This document shows positions 23,627 through 32,900 of a stretch of DNA of 37,682 nucleotides, piece by piece (within the stretch, counting starts at the first letter, position 1; each line of letters opens with the position of its first letter). The stretch covers positions 1 through 37,682 of IMG/VR virus record IMGVR_UViG_3300042296_000620; one strand, given 5' to 3'. A program made the translations under genes and the position numbers. Below the pieces are notes generated by a model. That model ran no database searches, was not told the DNA's origin, and saw only the letters and a program-made list of their open reading frames with translations. Source of the DNA: a virus.

Positions 23627-23820
23627 TAGATTTCACGCTCTCTCTGCTTCTCGGCTATAACCCAGGGGTTTCGTGGATTGGCACCAGGATTTGAATTTTT
23701 TGAACGCTCAAGAAACTCTTCAAACTCTTCTTCATTAAATCCGTTTGGTTTTAATTCAGATTCAAAAAATCTAAGAAATTCCTTTTTTGATTTTAGGGTT
23801 TCCTCATTCGGGGTAGTCAT
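23626..23820 (-). CDS. Small charged hypothetical protein
   Basis: 64 residues, rich in Glu, Lys and Phe (FLRFFESELKPNGFNEEEFE), ending in a PRNPWVIAEKQRERE helix. Predicted soluble and helical; not recognised. It overlaps the preceding 54-codon gene by 17 nt. Confidence 0.55.
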   Translation of the reverse strand: MTTPNEETLKSKKEFLRFFESELKPNGFNEEEFEEFLERSKNSNPGANPRNPWVIAEKQREREI

Positions 23821-23968
23821 ACTCGTCCTTGTCCGTTGCTTTCTTTTTGAGTGGCAATTTTATGCCATTATCTAGTGCCCAATCTTCAAACTCTTCAGGA
23901 ACACCGCGCGAGTTTTTAGCATACTTAGCGTACTTCTCAAAATGGTCGTCATTTTCTCTTTTAGACAT
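23804..23968 (-). CDS. Very small charged protein
   Basis: 54 residues: MSKRENDDHFEKYAKYAKNS, then RGVPEEFEDWALDNGIKLPL and a Lys/Asp-rich tail. The composition resembles its downstream neighbour. Overlapping arrangement and continuous strand support a real gene. Upstream bases 23969-24033 hold a TATACT-like element on the minus strand that might be a promoter. Function unknown. Confidence 0.5.
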   Translation of the reverse strand: MSKRENDDHFEKYAKYAKNSRGVPEEFEDWALDNGIKLPLKKKATDKDEYDYPE

Positions 23969-24033
23969 TGCTATAGCCAATACCTGTTCATGGTACTAGT
24001 TTAGTATAAAAATACAAGACCCCTGAGAACTCT

Positions 24034-24582
24034 CTAAATTGCGTCTATGATTAGGTGCACTCGGTCTTCGTCTCCACTATTCTTGACACCATGGTGTCTT
24101 CCTACGTTATCTACAATCCATATTTGGCCAGGCTTTAGGTTCTTTGATTCATCACCAATGGTAAATATACAATTTTCATTGGTTATCACTGGAACGTGTA
24201 TTCTGTGAGTCTGGCTATGGATTTTTGCGGTTAATGGATTTCCGACATCTTTATGTTTGGGAATAGTTGTTTTTGCCCTAAGTCTTGCCAGTATTGCTTG
24301 TTGAATTTTTACTTCTCCAATTGTTTCCATCGTGGCAAGAACGACTTCATCTAGATACTTACTAAATTGTCTGTAATGTTCGTGCACTACGTCCGAGTTG
24401 AGTTTTTGCATTACGTCATAGACCAATGGGATGGTGTCAGTATTACCCCCTGCTGCACCGCCAATCTTTTTACGTTGCACGTATTTCAACCAGTCTTCTG
24501 GGGTTAGGGACGAGACATCACCGAGAAGTTCATTGAAAGATGGCATGTCTCCAATAAATTTAAACGCATCGTTTTCTTTCAT
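24034..24582 (-). CDS. Aspartyl/asparaginyl beta-hydroxylase-like 2-oxoglutarate Fe(II) oxygenase
   Basis: 182 residues from ATG 24582. The double-stranded beta-helix signatures are present: IPKHKDVG (His-x-Asp iron ligands), RIHVPVITNENCIF, GQIWIVDNVGRHHGVKNSG with the second ligand His, and EDRVHLIID with the 2-oxoglutarate-binding Arg. These enzymes hydroxylate Asp, Asn or other residues in proteins using 2-oxoglutarate and oxygen. Start chosen at Met13 of the longest frame: the earlier codons run through the terminator at 24597-24648, and GGGAAAAG precedes ATG 24582. It lies directly downstream of the capsid gene, so a virion protein may be the substrate; that is inference. Confidence 0.85.
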   Translation of the reverse strand: MKENDAFKFIGDMPSFNELLGDVSSLTPEDWLKYVQRKKIGGAAGGNTDTIPLVYDVMQKLNSDVVHEHYRQFSKYLDEVVLATMETIGEVKIQQAILARLRAKTTIPKHKDVGNPLTAKIHSQTHRIHVPVITNENCIFTIGDESKNLKPGQIWIVDNVGRHHGVKNSGDEDRVHLIIDAI

Positions 24583-24596
24583 AACTTTTCCCATAT

Positions 24597-24648
24597 ATAG
24601 CAAAAACCCCGCCCGCACCGTTTAAAGGCACAGGCGGGGTTCCGCTAT
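24597..24648 (-). terminator. Intrinsic terminator after the major capsid gene
   Basis: On the minus strand AACCCCGCC pairs with GGCGGGGTT (arms 24633-24641 and 24605-24613) followed by a TTTTT run; outer ATAGC/GCTAT pairs extend the stem. It begins six bases after the capsid stop codon, so it should end or attenuate the structural transcript. Confidence 0.85.
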
Positions 24649-24653
24649 GTTAG

Positions 24654-26015
24654 TTATTCTCCGGTAGGAGCGCCGTCGAAGTCAACCTTTACGAAGGACT
24701 CTGGACGCTTTACTGCAAGAGCGAGACGCTGTTCTGCGAGCACAACGATTGCGTTGCGAACGAAGAAGTCTGAGTGCTGCTCTGAAATACGGATTGAAGC
24801 CTGCTCACGGTCGTACAACTGTGCGCCTGTACCGAATGCGCCGACAAGTGCGGTGCCTTCTGGAATTGCAGGAGTCTCAACGACTGGCAAACGCCATACC
24901 TTTGGCTCACCACCCATTGCAACTGAAACTGCAACGAGGTACTGGCCATTGCCATCCTTGGTCAACTCAATGTCTTCCCAATCGTTCGGGTGAAGAACGA
25001 CGCCGGATGGCTCGTAGTAAGCGAGGAACGACAGGGTTGCGGCGCGACGGATTGCGTCTGCCTTTGTGTCTGACATTCCTGGGGTTGCTGAGTAAGCACC
25101 GTCTGACCATGCGTATTCCTGGATACCAGTGGTGTTAAGAACACCGGTAAGGTTTTCGCCAGTTCCATCGCCATTGAGGATTTGTGCATCTTCTTGAAGA
25201 CGGAGACCGTACATCAATTCGTTGTCGATGATTGAACGCAACTGTGGCTCGTCTGCAAGGACGTTACGGTGTGCTGCTTCCCAGTGAGCAATGGTGCGTA
25301 CTGGAGCCTGATGGCCTTCAAAGACCATGCTTGACTGTGGCTTGGCAGCGAAAGCAGTGTTTCCACCGTTACGCTCAGCAACTGTTCCTGCGTTATTTGT
25401 TCCGCCGCCTGTTGCGGTGAAACCGAGCATACGGAAGTATTCAATAACTGCAGCAGTTGTGGTGCGGCTTGGGAACAAGTCACGAACGCGCTTTACACGC
25501 TGTGGCGACATGACCATTGGGTCACGCTGGATTGAACCGAACTGAGCATCTGCACCACGGCCCAATGTGCCTGATGGAAGTGCTGAGTAAACGTCCTTAA
25601 CGCTGAATGCGCCGTGAGTTGTGAGTGATGCTCCAAGTTGGAATGGAGAAGGCATGTTTGCGCCATTCTTTCCACCTTGAAGTGTCTTGAATTCTGGTGA
25701 GTTGAGGAACAAGTCGCCGATTGAGTATGAAGAACCGAGGCTCTTTACGCTGTAACCTGCGGCTGCAGCAGTTGCGATTGATTCAACAGAAGCCTGTGAA
25801 CCCCACTGGTCTACTGTGTTCATTGCCTCAAGGCCCTCAATGAGGCCCTTAAGTTCTTTGATATCGGTCATGTTCTTATCGAACGCACTCTTTTGCTGAG
25901 TAGAAACAACAACGGTTCCGTCCTCAATTTTGAATGAGTCTGCAATCGCCTTGTTATCGGCCATCTTGGCGCGAAGTGCTGATTGCAATTCTGTAAGTCT
26001 TGCTTGGTCTGACAT
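24654..26015 (-). CDS. HK97-fold major capsid protein
   Basis: 453 residues. The N-terminal 110 residues are helical and charged (LTELQSALRAKMADNKAIAD), like a scaffold-type delta domain, usually removed during maturation. The shell domain follows: VKRVRDLFPSRTTTAAVIEY (N-arm and E-loop side), GVVLHPNDWEDIELTKDGNG (P-domain spine helix) and the C-terminal EQRLALAVKRPESFVKVDF typical of HK97-type capsids. A strong Shine-Dalgarno CAGGAG lies about 6 bases before the ATG, and a terminator directly follows, as expected for the most abundant virion protein. No separate prohead protease is visible nearby, so the delta-domain cleaving enzyme is outside this window or belongs to one of the large proteins. 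Confidence 0.95.
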   Translation of the reverse strand: MSDQARLTELQSALRAKMADNKAIADSFKIEDGTVVVSTQQKSAFDKNMTDIKELKGLIEGLEAMNTVDQWGSQASVESIATAAAAGYSVKSLGSSYSIGDLFLNSPEFKTLQGGKNGANMPSPFQLGASLTTHGAFSVKDVYSALPSGTLGRGADAQFGSIQRDPMVMSPQRVKRVRDLFPSRTTTAAVIEYFRMLGFTATGGGTNNAGTVAERNGGNTAFAAKPQSSMVFEGHQAPVRTIAHWEAAHRNVLADEPQLRSIIDNELMYGLRLQEDAQILNGDGTGENLTGVLNTTGIQEYAWSDGAYSATPGMSDTKADAIRRAATLSFLAYYEPSGVVLHPNDWEDIELTKDGNGQYLVAVSVAMGGEPKVWRLPVVETPAIPEGTALVGAFGTGAQLYDREQASIRISEQHSDFFVRNAIVVLAEQRLALAVKRPESFVKVDFDGAPTGE

Positions 26016-26063
26016 TTTGTCTCCTGATTGGAATTGGATTGTTTTTTTGGATGTTCAAACGGC

Positions 26064-26119
26064 CCAGGTAAGCACCAAGCCCTATTGAGAAATAATAACG
26101 CTATTTATGGTGCTCCTGG
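26064..26119 (-). promoter_or_regulatory. Inverted repeat in the capsid gene leader
   Basis: In the 118-base gap upstream of the capsid gene, CCAGG-TA-AGCACC (26064-26076) is complementary to GGTGCT-CCTGG (26109-26119) apart from a 2-base bulge, with a 32-base A+T-rich loop. The structure would form in the capsid mRNA leader, or in the tail of the upstream transcript. No T-run follows, so it is not a standard terminator; a stabilising or processing hairpin is plausible. Confidence 0.4.
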
Positions 26120-26133
26120 CGTAAGTATTAAAA

Positions 26134-26373
26134 TTATTCTGTTTCTTTACTATCCCTGTCTAAGGAATCAACAATTGCCATAATTGTTTCATCTGCGCCA
26201 GTTGAGTTTTTGAGGACGTCTTCCAACATGGCTTCAAGGTTTTCGCGTAGTTTTTCTAGTTGGTCAACGAACTCTTTGTCGCCCGCCACTGAGTAAGCGT
26301 TTATTAAAACATCAAGTTCGTCTATGTTTTTTCTAAGTGCCGGCATTTTTGCGTCGTTGTTATAGGTTGTCAC
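26134..26373 (-). CDS. Small helical protein upstream of the capsid gene
   Basis: 79 residues, all-helical and acidic (LRKNIDELDVLINAYSVAGD, QLEKLRENLEAMLEDVLKNS). It starts with GTG at 26373, overlapping the preceding stop codon by one base (TAGTG). Position next to the capsid gene and helical, acidic nature would fit a small scaffold or capsid-chaperone role, but nothing specific shows this. Confidence 0.6.
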   Translation of the reverse strand: MTTYNNDAKMPALRKNIDELDVLINAYSVAGDKEFVDQLEKLRENLEAMLEDVLKNSTGADETIMAIVDSLDRDSKETE

Positions 26374-29300
26374 TAGTTTCCTCTTAGTTGTTTTATTTGA
26401 ATTCCTGGAAAGGCGCTCTTAATTACGCTAACCCAAACTGCCCGCGATATTGACGGCATATAGTTTACAAGTATATCAATTGTTGACGAATCTATTTTAA
26501 CAACATCACTTCCAGGAGCACCTCTTTCCAAAGCCGTTGAGGTAATCATTCTTCCAATTTCTGCAATGAGTTCATGTATTCCATAACGAGCGTAAGCAGA
26601 GTATTTCTTTGCTTCATCGTCCGAAACACCGCCACGGTCGTCAATTAAAGCCTGAATCAAGTCTGGTGAAAAAATACTGTCAAGCAAATCTGGCACAATT
26701 CCATTAATGATTAAGTCTTTTCCTGCCCTATCTTGAAGTCTCATGGATACGGCCTGCCGAGCCTGTTTTAGGGCTTCCTTATTTGACATTCCACTATTTT
26801 GTTGCATGATTGTTTGTACTAAATTTTCAATGAGTATTCTTTCAACGTCTTCTAATACTGATTTCTCATCTGGGTATATTTTTTTAATTCTTTTTTCTGG
26901 GTCGCCAAGCAAATCATTAAGACCCGAGAGATAGTCTCTTAGTCTTTTGTCTCGTGCTTGAGTATCTGCAGCAAGCGTTATTGCATCTAAATAATGAAAC
27001 CACTCATGCCTTAAGGTGGTCTGGACGGTATTTTCTTTTTTGTTTTCAATAGTGGAGCCGATTGCTTCAAACTTTCCGTCTATTAGTGTTTTTTCACTAA
27101 TAAGAACCATTCCTAATCCAGGAGAATGAAGACCAGAAGTTCCTTTGTCTTCCAGCGAAGAGCCAGTTAGGTCGTTTTTTCCACCAACATAAAAAGGCAT
27201 TCCAAATTCCTCAATAAGGTTTCTAAAAGATTCATTGTTTAATATTTCTTCCTTAAGAACGTCTCTAAGAGACGTTTGCAAATCATCTCTATAACCAGCC
27301 TTTTTCAATAAATCCGCTAGGTATTTTTCTGACGGATTCATACTTGATACTCGTGCAAATTCCATATGGGGAAGAGTTTTAATTATGCGAGCGGCAAATT
27401 GTTCCATTGTCTCATTTGGGTCCTTTATAGGGACATAAATGTCAAGTACCTTGTCTACGTCTTCAGGAGTTAAAAGTTTTACTTTAAGAGAAAGTTTTCC
27501 AATTGAAATAGGGGTTCCATCTGGCGCATTGGGCATGTAAGTTGTTGCGCGCATTCTGGATGTAAGTTTTTCGGTTAAAAATGCCGATATATTTCGTGGA
27601 TTTCCTTGAGCATCTTTTGTGAAGTAATCTGTTATTTTTTGAGCAAAAAGACGTAATTGCAATTTAGTTGTTAAAAGTGCAGTTGAGTCATTTTTTAAAG
27701 AAGCATTTGTTCTTGATGTTGGAGAAACACCAGATGGCGATGTGGTTGTTGGTTTTGTTTTTGGCGGAGTATATCTTCCACCTTTTTTATTTTTTGAACT
27801 AGAAGCATTGCCCATAAACTCATCTGATTCTTTTAATGCTTCACGCTCCCCATCAGAAAGAACATTTCCTTCTCTTACTTTGGGCGAAAGTTTATTTCCA
27901 TTCATAAACTCATCAAGTTTTTTCTGGTCCAATACGTCAAATTTTCCATCTTTAAAAGACGCAATTAATCTTGGCGGTTTTCCTTGTTCTACATTGTTGT
28001 CCCATATGTAGAATTCGTCTACTTCACCGTTTGATACGGCATCCGAGACCATTCGTGGGATAGAGCGAGCAAAATGACTTGTTTGGTCTGGAATTTTTCT
28101 TCCATCTATTTTTTGGCGCTCTTGGATTCTTTTTGATGCTTCCTCTGCTGGAACATGCACCCAATGAGCAACAACCCTGTCGCCGTTTTGTCTAGCCTGA
28201 GCAATTATTGCTCGCTGTCTTGTTGAGCCAGCACCAGTTGCAACAATGTCCATGCCTTCTTTGCGTGAATCATCCATGGTTCTTTGAGCAGACCTAAGTG
28301 ATTCCTCGTGAACCATTGGTGCCCCAGCGCCATCGTTGTAGCCCGTTAATCCAAGTTTAATAAAGTCTGGGTCAACATGGGCTGCTTCTGTTCTGCCAGG
28401 AACAATGCCCTGAACAACAAGATGCTCATCAAGAACTGTTGATTTGCCACCGCCAGTAGTTCCTCCGACTAAATAAGTAGTTCTTTGTTTTTTGTTTTTG
28501 CTTGAAGGTTTTACTAGTCCCCTAATAATTTCACCCATTTTGCGCCCACCAAGATTCCTGAATGGGTTTGTTTCAGATGCGTCTGGATTTTCAAGCCCGT
28601 CAATTTTGATTGGCTCTGGTTTTATAGGTTTTGAAACAGAAGAAAATCCGCGCGTACTTCTGGAAGAAGCGCCAAAGTTTTCTATTGGCGTACCAGTTAG
28701 TTTTTCGCGCTGCTTTGGCGTGGTTGTGTCAAACCATTTTCCTACAGATGCAAGAGAAATGCTAGACATAGGCTTTTCGGCGTCTTGAGGTTTTGGAACG
28801 CCAGGAAGTGCAGGTCTTTGGAAAGCGCTTCCATCCTGAAGCATTCCATCCCCATCCCCATCTTCTGCTTTAGGGTCAAATCTCTGAGTTAGCGTTCTTG
28901 CAGAAAATCTTGATACTCCAGATATTTTTGGACCAATTGCTTTTCCAATTATTTCCTCTACGAGACTCTTTTTTCTTTTCTTTAATTCATTTGAAAGAAT
29001 AGTTCTAACTACTTTTTGAGTTCTTTTATCTTGGTTATGTCTACCAAGTGCAGTCATGCCAGTGAGGTTGTTGTAGTCAGTGAGATTTGTGCATGGCATC
29101 CATACAATCTTTCCTGATTTAGAAATTCTTCTACTGATGCCGATGCATCCAATTTGTTGCGCTCTTCTTCTTGCGGATTCAATGTCAATAAATACGTCAT
29201 CGTCGTTATCTCTAGGCGAGTATGCAACCTGAGCGCTTTTTGTGGACACTGAAGCGCCGTAAGTCATAGGTGGTACTGACCCGCCATTTACTAGGTTTGC

Positions 29301-29603
29301 TGAATTTCTTGGAGAAACAAGACCGCCGTTGTTAAGTGATTCAACTCCAAAAACTCTTCTCTCGCTAAGTTTTTCCCAACCGTCTCTTCTTTTTTTGCCT
29401 TTTTTCTTTCGTCTTTTAGAACGCTCATTCATGTCGTCTAGCGTCATGCGAGACTTAATAGATTGAGGTTGGGTAATTGCTAAGTACTGCTTAATTGACG
29501 AACATGGAATCCATTCGCCATGAGAGTTTTGGTGCGCGCCAAAGCATCCAATTTGCGCCGCTTGCTTAATCGCAAGCAGTTTGGATACAAACCCGTTTTC
29601 CAC
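26373..29603 (-). CDS. Multidomain capsid-operon protein: IGC/PC motifs, DGDGDG signature, zeta-toxin-like kinase, zincin
   Basis: 1076 residues from GTG 29603. Two copies of an IGCxGxH...W-I/M-PC motif lie at about 18-34 and 150-171. DPKAEDGDGDG and MLQDGSAFQRPA follow at about 242-266, and RGFSSVS at about 318-324. Next is a P-loop domain with GGTTGGGKST (about 378-387), HVDPDFIK, and HWVHVPAEEASKRIQERQ, the pattern of zeta toxins (UDP-N-acetylglucosamine kinases) and related polynucleotide kinases. After a low-complexity Ser/Thr/Pro linker (about 590-640) comes a zincin module with EEFGMPFYVGGKN and HEWFH at 866-870, homologous to the giant protein's modules. It sits in the capsid operon between small coupled genes. 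Kinase-like fold and zincin motif are visible; toxicity, substrates and virion packaging are inferred. The GTG start keeps the first IGC motif. Confidence 0.85.
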   Translation of the reverse strand: MENGFVSKLLAIKQAAQIGCFGAHQNSHGEWIPCSSIKQYLAITQPQSIKSRMTLDDMNERSKRRKKKGKKRRDGWEKLSERRVFGVESLNNGGLVSPRNSANLVNGGSVPPMTYGASVSTKSAQVAYSPRDNDDDVFIDIESARRRAQQIGCIGISRRISKSGKIVWMPCTNLTDYNNLTGMTALGRHNQDKRTQKVVRTILSNELKKRKKSLVEEIIGKAIGPKISGVSRFSARTLTQRFDPKAEDGDGDGMLQDGSAFQRPALPGVPKPQDAEKPMSSISLASVGKWFDTTTPKQREKLTGTPIENFGASSRSTRGFSSVSKPIKPEPIKIDGLENPDASETNPFRNLGGRKMGEIIRGLVKPSSKNKKQRTTYLVGGTTGGGKSTVLDEHLVVQGIVPGRTEAAHVDPDFIKLGLTGYNDGAGAPMVHEESLRSAQRTMDDSRKEGMDIVATGAGSTRQRAIIAQARQNGDRVVAHWVHVPAEEASKRIQERQKIDGRKIPDQTSHFARSIPRMVSDAVSNGEVDEFYIWDNNVEQGKPPRLIASFKDGKFDVLDQKKLDEFMNGNKLSPKVREGNVLSDGEREALKESDEFMGNASSSKNKKGGRYTPPKTKPTTTSPSGVSPTSRTNASLKNDSTALLTTKLQLRLFAQKITDYFTKDAQGNPRNISAFLTEKLTSRMRATTYMPNAPDGTPISIGKLSLKVKLLTPEDVDKVLDIYVPIKDPNETMEQFAARIIKTLPHMEFARVSSMNPSEKYLADLLKKAGYRDDLQTSLRDVLKEEILNNESFRNLIEEFGMPFYVGGKNDLTGSSLEDKGTSGLHSPGLGMVLISEKTLIDGKFEAIGSTIENKKENTVQTTLRHEWFHYLDAITLAADTQARDKRLRDYLSGLNDLLGDPEKRIKKIYPDEKSVLEDVERILIENLVQTIMQQNSGMSNKEALKQARQAVSMRLQDRAGKDLIINGIVPDLLDSIFSPDLIQALIDDRGGVSDDEAKKYSAYARYGIHELIAEIGRMITSTALERGAPGSDVVKIDSSTIDILVNYMPSISRAVWVSVIKSAFPGIQIKQLRGN

Positions 29604-29608
29604 AGTAG

Positions 29609-29944
29609 TTAGAAGATGCCACTCGGCAGGTCTTCGTCATTCATGGTGTCGTTGTTTTCACGACCCTCTAATTTGAGAACTGCTTTTTGGGCTTCTTCTG
29701 GGTTGCCCGCGTATCTCTTCTGATAAAGACGAGCCTCTTCAAGGTCGTCTTCCCATTTTGCGTCTATTGTCGAAAACATGCGGTCATAAGCGTTGTCGTC
29801 TTTTGCATTAGCAAGAGCAAGTATTCTCCCTGTTTCTTTCTGAACGTCTGCCTTAAACTCTTTTCTCTTTTTAAGAGAAGTGGTAAATGGCGGCCAATCA
29901 AGAATAAGTGAATAATCCTTGTGTTTTTGCATAAACTCTTCCAT
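29609..29944 (-). CDS. Small hypothetical protein of the structural operon
   Basis: 111 residues, helical and charged. It begins MEEFMQKHKDYSLILDWPPF and contains FKADVQKETGRILALANAKD and EEARLYQKRYAGNPEEAQKA. No family recognised. The gaps to its neighbours are 2 and 5 bases, so it is firmly inside the operon. Proteins of this size between large head proteins may be chaperones or head-tail components; unproven. Confidence 0.65.
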   Translation of the reverse strand: MEEFMQKHKDYSLILDWPPFTTSLKKRKEFKADVQKETGRILALANAKDDNAYDRMFSTIDAKWEDDLEEARLYQKRYAGNPEEAQKAVLKLEGRENNDTMNDEDLPSGIF

Positions 29945-29946
29945 TT

Positions 29947-32900
29947 TTAACTCGCTTTCTGGGTGTCGTAGATTTCTTTCATTCTATCCCCGGACATTGC
30001 TTCGTCAACAATGGCTAGAGCACCTCTGTTGAACCAAACGATAGGAGAAGTACCTTCATGGTCTACGCCGTCGTATCCATAAATCATGGCTGCATAATGC
30101 TCGTCTTTTGCGGTAATTGACTGCATGTATTTGATTGCGTCCCATAGTTCCTGCCTCATTGCTGGAGGTGCAGTTTCCATGTATTTAAAGAAGTTTGAAG
30201 CCAACTGCCCTGCTTCTGTAGACCAAATTGGGTCGCCATCTGCGAGTGCTTTAGAAATTGCAGCCTTTAGTTCCTTTACCAGGTCTTGTGGGTCCATGTC
30301 CTCAGCCCCCTGTGTGCCGCCACCGATTCCAGAAAGCGCTTTACCTATTTGGCCCCACACTTTTCCGTGCTCTGACTGAAGATTTGCGGCTTCTGATATT
30401 TTCAACACTCTTGCTTCTGGGGAAATAAGACCGAGCGTTCCTTGGTTGTAGGCGAGATATCCGTCCCATCCACTACCTGGTCTAGACCAATATTCTCCAG
30501 GACCGTACGCAGCACCACCTTCACCAGTGATAAATCTTTCCGTGTCTTCAATGTAGTCCTGAATCCATCCGAGTGCGCCCGCCTCGTTGTTTGCGGGTGG
30601 TGGTGGTGTTCCGTGACCACGCTGAATTACCTTCCAGCCTTGACCAGCAAGGTATTCGGCATCCGCTTCGGTAACGGGGGTAGCAAGGGCGTTGTATCCC
30701 TGAGTAGTCCACACGTTTCCTAGTTCCCTACCAGCGTTTTGACCTTTTTGTTCCTGAAGTAGTTCAAGTGCTCTTGGGTCGTCTTTTCCTCTGAAAAGAA
30801 CCGCAAGTTTTTGAATTCCTTTTTCGTTAACCTGTGGAACTCCGCCTTTTCCGGTGCCAAAAATTGTTGGGTTAGCGGCTTTTGTCTTGTCAATAAGTGC
30901 ATTGATGTCAGACTCGCTTGGACCGCCCTTGAATTTGCGCTTAATTCTTCTTGCTGTTCTTGCAAGTTTTCTTCTGGCTCTTTCTTTCGCTCCAGGAGCG
31001 TCTGGTCTTGATGCATCAAGACCACGAACCGTACCTCTTTTTTGTCTACGCAATTCCCTTTTACGACGAGCCTCTTCAGCATTGTCAAAGACCCTGTCAG
31101 CAAATGCTTTTAGTTTTCCGCTCTTTTTTGCACCAATTAATGCTCGTTTTTTTCCTGCTTGCGCTTCTTCAAATCCAGAAAAATAAGAAGATTCAGCCTT
31201 AAGGTCTAGCAGTGGCTCTGTTTTAGGGTTGTCAAAAGGACTCACAAATGGAGATTCTTCGCCCTTCTTGGGCTTTGAAGAAATACCTGCTGAATGAGTT
31301 TTTCCAATTGCTGCTCTTCTTGATGTAGTAGAAAGATGCTCAACAAGGCTCCAGTCATCTGTTTCAGCCATTGAATCGAAAACCATCAAGTCTTCCACGG
31401 CGGAAGTAAATTGTAGTTTTTCTGCTTCAAGTTTTTTTATTTGACTTTCCAGTCCTTTTATTTGTTTATCATCAACACCTGGAGTGAGGGCTGACTTAGC
31501 GCTTTCTGCAGCGTTAATTTCGTTATCAATTTCTTTTCCTATTTTGTCAGAAAGTCTTATGAACGAACTGAGTGCTTCACCAGCAACTCTTGAGTCTTTG
31601 GTTACAGGATTTCCGTCAGCATCTAATTTTTTGATGCCTCTTCCTTTTTGACCAACGAACGTACCCCACCATGTCCCCATTCCTGTATCGTCGGGAATCG
31701 CCTTAACCCATTCCTGAATCTGCTCGTAGCGTTTCTTTAGGTTCTCTTTGACAATTTCTTTCTGTTTGTCATCAAGACTTTCGTGGAACTTGCCGTCTGT
31801 ATCTTTCATTTTGTCAACACCAGGACGGCGTCTAACAACTGCTTTACCAGAGCGTGATGCAAAACCTTCAACCTGACGCTGAGTTCTGGCTTCAGAAACT
31901 CTTCTTGAAACAGACCCGGATTGAGAAGGGGGTCTTGGAGGAGAAATTTCTGGCTTTTCAATTCTTGGTTTCCCACCTGGTTTTCTCGGTGGAGGCGGCT
32001 TTGGACCAGAAGTGTTCGTCATTACTGTTCTCTTGGGTGGAGTCCCTGGAGCAGTAGTCATCATTCTTCTTTTAGGCGGAGTTCCAGGAGCAGTAGTCAT
32101 CCTTCTTCCAGAAGGTGGTTTTGGAGAAGATGACGTGGAGCGTAGCGGCGTATTTTTAATCCAGGCGCGCATTGCAGCAGAAACATCAACAGCACCACCA
32201 GTTGCACGGTCGTTAACGCCAGGAATTGCTGGCCGCTGGAATGGCGTGCCTTCTTGAACAATGCCGTCGCCGTCACCATCCCATGCTTTAGGGTCAAAGT
32301 TTGCTGTTGCTGCACGACCTGCTCTTCTGGCAATTCTTGAGCCAGAACCAATGCTGTCTCCAATTCCTTTTACGGAGACCCCATCTTCAAGGCTCTTGGT
32401 TTCCAATCTGGAAACGCTTCCCATTTTTGTACGCTCAATGCCGTTTGAAACAATGGCCGACTTGAGGCGCATTCCAATTCTTCTTTCAGAAGAACGTCCA
32501 ACGGTCGTGTCTACACGTTGTCTTAGTGATTTGTTTTGCTCACTATCGGGTGCTGCGTTATACATCCATTTGTCAAAGTTGAAAGCATAATTATTTGCTC
32601 TGGCTTCATGAAGGAAACTGCCTTCTTTTATGCTGCTTCTAACATGAAGACACTTGTAGGAAACTGCTGCGGAATACTGATAAGCAGTAAAGTAGTTAAT
32701 CGGTGTATCAACAACTGCTGGAACCCTTGATTCTGATTTGACTCTTGTTGAACCAGCGTGTCTATAGGCTTTTGATTTTACAAAATTAGAGGCGGAACTT
32801 TCACCGTAACCAAATGTGGTAATAAGCGATTTCATATCCGTGTCTGTAACGGTCTTAAATGGTCCCTGAATTATTCCTGCTGGAATCTGCGACTCTCCGA

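Noticed and set aside
24749-25545. Several plus- and minus-strand frames over the capsid gene
   Set aside because: All overlap the clear major capsid frame and have typical shadow-frame composition.
32012-32257. Plus-strand frame with Val/Gly-rich repeat
   Set aside because: It is the reverse of the Pro/Arg-rich linker of the 1033-aa protein; the repeat explains the open frame.
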